Both the position numbers and the translations under genes were made by a program. DNA of 64,000 nt from Termitomyces sp. T153 (taxonomy: Eukaryota; Basidiomycota; Agaricomycetes; Agaricales; Lyophyllaceae), in assembly GCA_018296165.2 (NCBI GenBank), contig JACKQL020000034.1:124001-188000 (forward strand), in the 5' to 3' direction. The notes beneath the pieces were generated by a model that was given only the letters and a program-made list of their open reading frames with translations, searched no databases and had not been told where the DNA came from. Below, one piece after another: positions 60,111 to 64,000 of this stretch; position 1 is the first letter of the stretch; every line of letters starts with the position of its first letter.

Positions 60111-61955
60111 TGGGGGTGGCATCTGGTGGCCTTTTACTAGTAGAGTGGAACTATGAGATCCATGACAAGAAGATGCTAGTCATCATCTGGTCATTTGAGG
60201 AGTGGCAGCACTTCCTGGAAGGTGCACAGCACAAGTTTGAGGTCTGAACAGATCATAAGAACCTCAAACTTCCAGACAGCCAAGAAGCTCAATTGCCAAC
60301 AGGCCCAGTGATCCCTCTACCTTGCCAACTTTGACTTCTCATTGCACTATGAGCCTGGCTAGAGCATGGGGAAATTAGATGCCCTATTCCAGAGAGCAGA
60401 CTACGGCATGAGGGGGAGGAGGGGGGAGGAGGATCATAGCAACATCATGCTCTTCTGCCCCAAACTGTTCACAATCTGAGCCATGTAAGGTCTAGCTGTT
60501 GAGGGAGCAGAGGTAGTCATCCTCTGGGACAGTAATTAGGACAGTCAGCAGAAAGAACTCATTGCTAGGCAGCTCAGGCACTGAAGTCAGAGTGTACCAC
60601 TAGTGCTAAGTTGGTCTATGTGGATGAATGGGCCCTCTGGAGAGGAATCCTGACCTTTAGGGATCCTATCTACATGCCCAATGTTCTAGAGCCTTGTCAG
60701 AGGATTGTGGAGCAACACCACAACTCCCACATTGCAAGGCACCTTAGACAATGAAAAAATGTTGTGGCTAGTATTGTGGAACTACTGGTGGCCTCAGATG
60801 TCCCAGTATATTGGGTTACATGCAATCTCTGTCTCCAGACCAAGCTCCAACACTGCCTCCCTTATGGACAGCTACACCTGCTGCCTGTGCCTGCAGAACA
60901 ATGGAGCATGGCTTCCATGGACTTCATTGTAGAACTCCCCAACATCTACAATTATGATGCAATCATGGTGGTGGTGGACCTGTATGGCAAGCAAGTGCAC
61001 TTCATTCCAATCCACACTACCTGCTCCACCATGGGTGCCACAAACCTGTATCAGAGGAATGTCTGGGAAGCTCCATGGCCTCTCCAATGCCTATATTTCT
61101 GACTGGGGACCACAATTGGTGGCAGACTTCACCAAGGAGCTCTACTGACCACTTGGTGCAAAGCTTCACACTTCCACTGCCTACCACTCACAATCTGACA
61201 GCCAGACTGAACACCTAAACCAGGAGTTGGAGCAGTACCTCCATCTTTTCAGCAACAAGCACCAGAATGACTAGAATGAACTCCTCCCCAATGCTGAGTT
61301 CCAATACAACAACTACATTCATGCGTCCACCCAGTTCTCTCAATTCTTCCTCAATACCAGATAGCACTCACACATGAGCTTTAAACTCCAGGCCCAACCC
61401 TTGGAGAATGAAGCAGTAAACAAATTTGTGGACTGGATGAAGAGGTCACAGAAGGAGGCCTGAGCAGTGCTAGTGAAGGCAAAGGATGACATGGCATGAT
61501 ACTACAACTGTGGAAGGACTCCAGGGCACAGATACCAGCCCAGAGATTAAGTCTACCTAAATGCTTCCAACATTATAACTACCTGGCCCTCAAAAAAGCT
61601 GTCACACCACCAGTTGGGACCTTGCACAGTGGAATGGCAGGTAGGGCCCCTAGCCTATCAACTCCAGCTCCTCACAGGAATGCACCTTCATTCAGTGTTC
61701 AATATGGTCAAACTGGCTCTGGCCCCCAAGGATTCTATTCTGGGGCAATGTCTGCCACCCCTGCTACTCCTGGTGGTGGTCAACAATAACAAGGAGTATA
61801 AGGTGGAGGAAATTCTGGATAGTCATTTATTCCAGAGATGACTACAATACAAGATGAAGTGGAAGAGCTACAGGATTGAGAATATCTCCTGGAAACTGTA
61901 GGAGAACATGCATGCCCCTGGACTCATCAAGGAGTTCCACAGGAGACACCCAGAT
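60111..61955 (+). pseudogene. RNase H end, integrase and chromodomain of the third Gypsy
   Basis: RNase H pieces (IHDKKMLVIIWSFEEWQHFL-like in broken frames) lead to integrase: EQWSMASMDFIVELPNIYNY (Asp), ISDWGPQLVADFTKELY (Asp; Trp replaces the usual Arg, as expected from CGG to TGG), TAYHSQSDSQTEHLNQELEQ (Glu). The chromodomain at about 61,800-61,945 reads YKVEEILDSHLFQR, stop, LQYKMKWKSY, then LIKEFHRRHPDAP. Confidence 0.8.
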
Positions 61956-61960
61956 GCTCC

Positions 61961-62346
61961 TGTTGAAGACAGGCAAAGCACAGGGGACTGAATAGTCACT
62001 AAAGCTGAAGTCCAGAGTCAGAAACTGAGTGGGGACTTCAGGCTTCTACATTATCTATATATACTGTAATGTAATTGAATAGAAGAGAATCCATGTGATT
62101 GAATTGAATAGAGAGACAATCACATGGAAGTGAATTGAATAGAAAGACAATCACATGGAAGTGAATTGAATAGGAAGACAATCACATGGAAGGTACATGT
62201 GATTGAATTGAATAGAAAGATAATCACATGGAAGGTACATGTGATTGAATTCAATAGAAATGAAAGGAAGTGGACTAAACACGTGTTAAATGAACTTGGA
62301 GTGAATGCTGATCATCCATAGTAGAATGCAATAAGCAATTCTAACA
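61961..62346 (-). repeat. 3' LTR of the inverted Copia copy
   Basis: 386 bp, identical in the compared parts to 55,693-56,078 read in reverse. Flanked on the left by GCTCC, i.e. GGAGC in element orientation. Confidence 0.92.
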
Positions 62347-62384
62347 CTCCCCCCTGATCCAGTCAATCTCCAAGCTTGAATAAG

Positions 62385-64000
62385 CTAGTAAATCCCCATT
62401 CCCTGTCTGCAGAATTCCACTTTGAGTAGAGGAAGTGGTTTTGTGAGTAGATCTGCCATTTGTTCTATTCCAGGAATATGATGAGGAATCAATTTCTGCT
62501 GATCAACTGCATCTCTGAGCCAATAGAAGCTGAGGTCAAGGTGCTTCATTCATCCATGGTGTTCTGGATTCTTGGTAACACTGACTGCAGATTGATTGTC
62601 AATCAGCATGGGAGATGGAGCAGTAGAAGAGTATCCCATTTCATGTAGAATATTCTGCATCCAGATGATTTCTTTGCCAGCTTCTACAGCAGCAATGTAT
62701 TCTGCTTCAGTTGTGGATAAGGCAACAACTGATTGAAGCTTGCTACTCCATCCAATAGCTCCACCACCAATTGTAGTTAGATAACCACCAGTAGAGCAGC
62801 TGGAATCAGGACAATCTCCATGTGAGGCATCACAGAATGTAGTAAAGGGTTGAATGCCAGTGTCAGCATTAAAATGGAGTCTATAATCCATTGTGCCTTT
62901 GCAATAGGATAATAAATGCTTGAGTGCAGCCCAATGCTTGGGTCCTGGAGAGGAATTGAAGTGTCCAAGGCATGAGACTGCATAAGCAATATCTGGCCTT
63001 GTCATAGTAGCCAAATACTGCAGTGAACCAATTGCATTTAAATAAGGCACATTGCTCATCTCCTCCTCTTCTGCTTCATTCTGTAGTGTCATGGCTTTAG
63101 AGAGTTTGATTCCAGGTGTCATTGGAGTAGATACTGGATTGCAATTGCTCATTTTATAGCGCTCCAACATGTCAACAATGTATTGACATTGTGAGAGTGA
63201 AATAGAGCGTTTAGAGCGGTTTCTGTGTATCTGAACACCTAGAAGGAAGTGGGAAGGGCCCAAGTCATGGATTTTGAAGTGCTTTTTGAGGTCATCAACA
63301 GCAGAGTCAAGTACAGCAGTAGATTTTGAAGCAAGTGTAATGTCATCAATATAGATGGGCACAATGATCTTGACTTCTCCTCTGATATAGAGATAGATAG
63401 AGCGGTCAGATTCAAGACTTTTGAAGCCCATTGATGATAATGCTCCATGTAGTTTCTTGTTCCACTGCCTGCCTGCTTGTTTTAGACTATAAAGTGACTT
63501 CTTGAGCCTGAGTACCTTCTTTCCATTCTGAAACCCTTCTGGTTGAAGCATATAGATATCTTCTTCCAGATCTCCTATTGGGGAAAGCAGAAGTGACATC
63601 CACAGAGTGCAATTCCATGTCCTCTATGCTAGCAATAGCAAGGATGAGGCGCAAAGATGCAGGTCGAAATGTTGGTGCAAAAACTTTGTTATAATCAATG
63701 CCAGGACGTTGTGCATAACCCTTTGCAAGAAGTCTAGCTTTAAAGTGCTCAATTGAGCCATCTGCATTGCGCTTGATGCGAAACACCCATCCACAGCCAA
63801 TTGCTTTCTTGCCTTCAGGCAAGTCACACTCCTCCCAAGTCCCATTAGCTACCAATGAGATATACTCATTAACTGCAGCTTGATACCACTTTTCAGCATC
63901 CACAGACTTCATAGCTTGCTTGAATGTCCTAGGATCTGAAGAAGTAGCCATTCCAGCAAATTGAACATCCTCAAAACCAGGGTCAAGTGGTTCTGGATCA
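62385..64000 (-). pseudogene. Pol C-terminal part of the inverted Copia copy
   Basis: Contains RT and RNase H with the same intact YIDD site, the same frameshift (near 63,580) and the same TGA (62,550) as the plus-strand element. The integrase part is outside the window. Confidence 0.9.

Larger units (their letters stand above)
56084..61955 (+). mobile_element. Third Gypsy chromovirus, decayed, LTRs not found
   Basis: Gag, protease, RT, RNase H, integrase and chromodomain occur in order on the plus strand, all with many TGA/TAG stops and very few CpG sites. The first 700 bp contain no recognised gene. No LTR could be identified at either side: the right end goes straight from the chromodomain tail into the inverted Copia LTR. 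Confidence 0.8.
61961..64000 (-). mobile_element. Inverted second copy of the Copia element, cut by the window edge
   Basis: Position x corresponds to 118,039 minus x of the plus-strand element. Every segment compared is identical, including the 42-bp extra LTR unit, the frameshift at VDVTSAFPN and the stop after PEHHG. The 5' part lies beyond the window. Confidence 0.93.

Noticed and set aside
1..64000. tRNA, rRNA or snRNA genes
   Set aside because: No cloverleaf with A and B box elements or conserved rRNA segment was noticed on either strand by eye; a covariance search would be needed to exclude them fully.

Overview
The window is genomic DNA from a filamentous basidiomycete, most likely an Agaricomycete. 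The genes carry many short (about 50-60 nt) GT-AG introns. The proteins are typical of fungi (single-chain iron-sulfur L-serine dehydratase, clathrin heavy chain, Rho GTPase, Bub3, a UBA-TPR-J auxilin). The mobile DNA consists of Ty3/Gypsy chromoviruses and Ty1/Copia elements of basidiomycete type. No RNA gene, CRISPR array or bacterial feature was seen. I did not assign a genus.

Layout. 1-17,042 is a compact block of seven housekeeping genes: L-serine dehydratase (5' end outside the window), clathrin heavy chain, a Rho3-like GTPase, a mitochondrial CCDC90/FMP32-type coiled-coil protein, a UCH-family ubiquitin hydrolase, Bub3 and an auxilin/Swa2-like uncoating factor. 17,043-28,568 is a graveyard of old, CpG-depleted Gypsy and Copia pieces; inside it lies an unrecognised spliced gene on the minus strand (18,095-19,652). 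28,569-31,608 is a WD40 gene resembling the TFIIIC subunit Sfc6/Tfc6. From 31,609 to the right edge the DNA is again repeats. A 10.9-kb Gypsy element on the minus strand (32,723-43,625, perfect 5-bp target duplication) sits inside an LTR of an older related element. Then come a degenerate Gypsy interior, a solo LTR, a complete but broken Copia element (50,595-56,078), a third decayed Gypsy with a chromodomain (56,084-61,955) and an inverted Copia copy running off the window (61,961-64,000).

Function. Clathrin heavy chain (coat) and auxilin (coat disassembly with Hsp70) are less than 6 kb apart and belong to one pathway. The other genes serve amino-acid catabolism, cell polarity, mitochondria, ubiquitin recycling, the spindle checkpoint and Pol III transcription. 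The retroelements use several standard strategies (chromodomain, half-tRNA priming site, LTR hairpin arrays).

Most unusual signals. Two element-associated genes, one antisense inside the young Gypsy and one in the CpG-free block, share a C-x2-C-x6-C cysteine motif, helical segments and canonical introns. The young Gypsy also has two retropepsin-like domains in a row, an LTR pair with an almost identical centre between diverged ends, and the two Copia copies are identical, share lesions and have flanks that look exchanged by inversion. All gene models were read by eye; exon borders should be treated as proposals.
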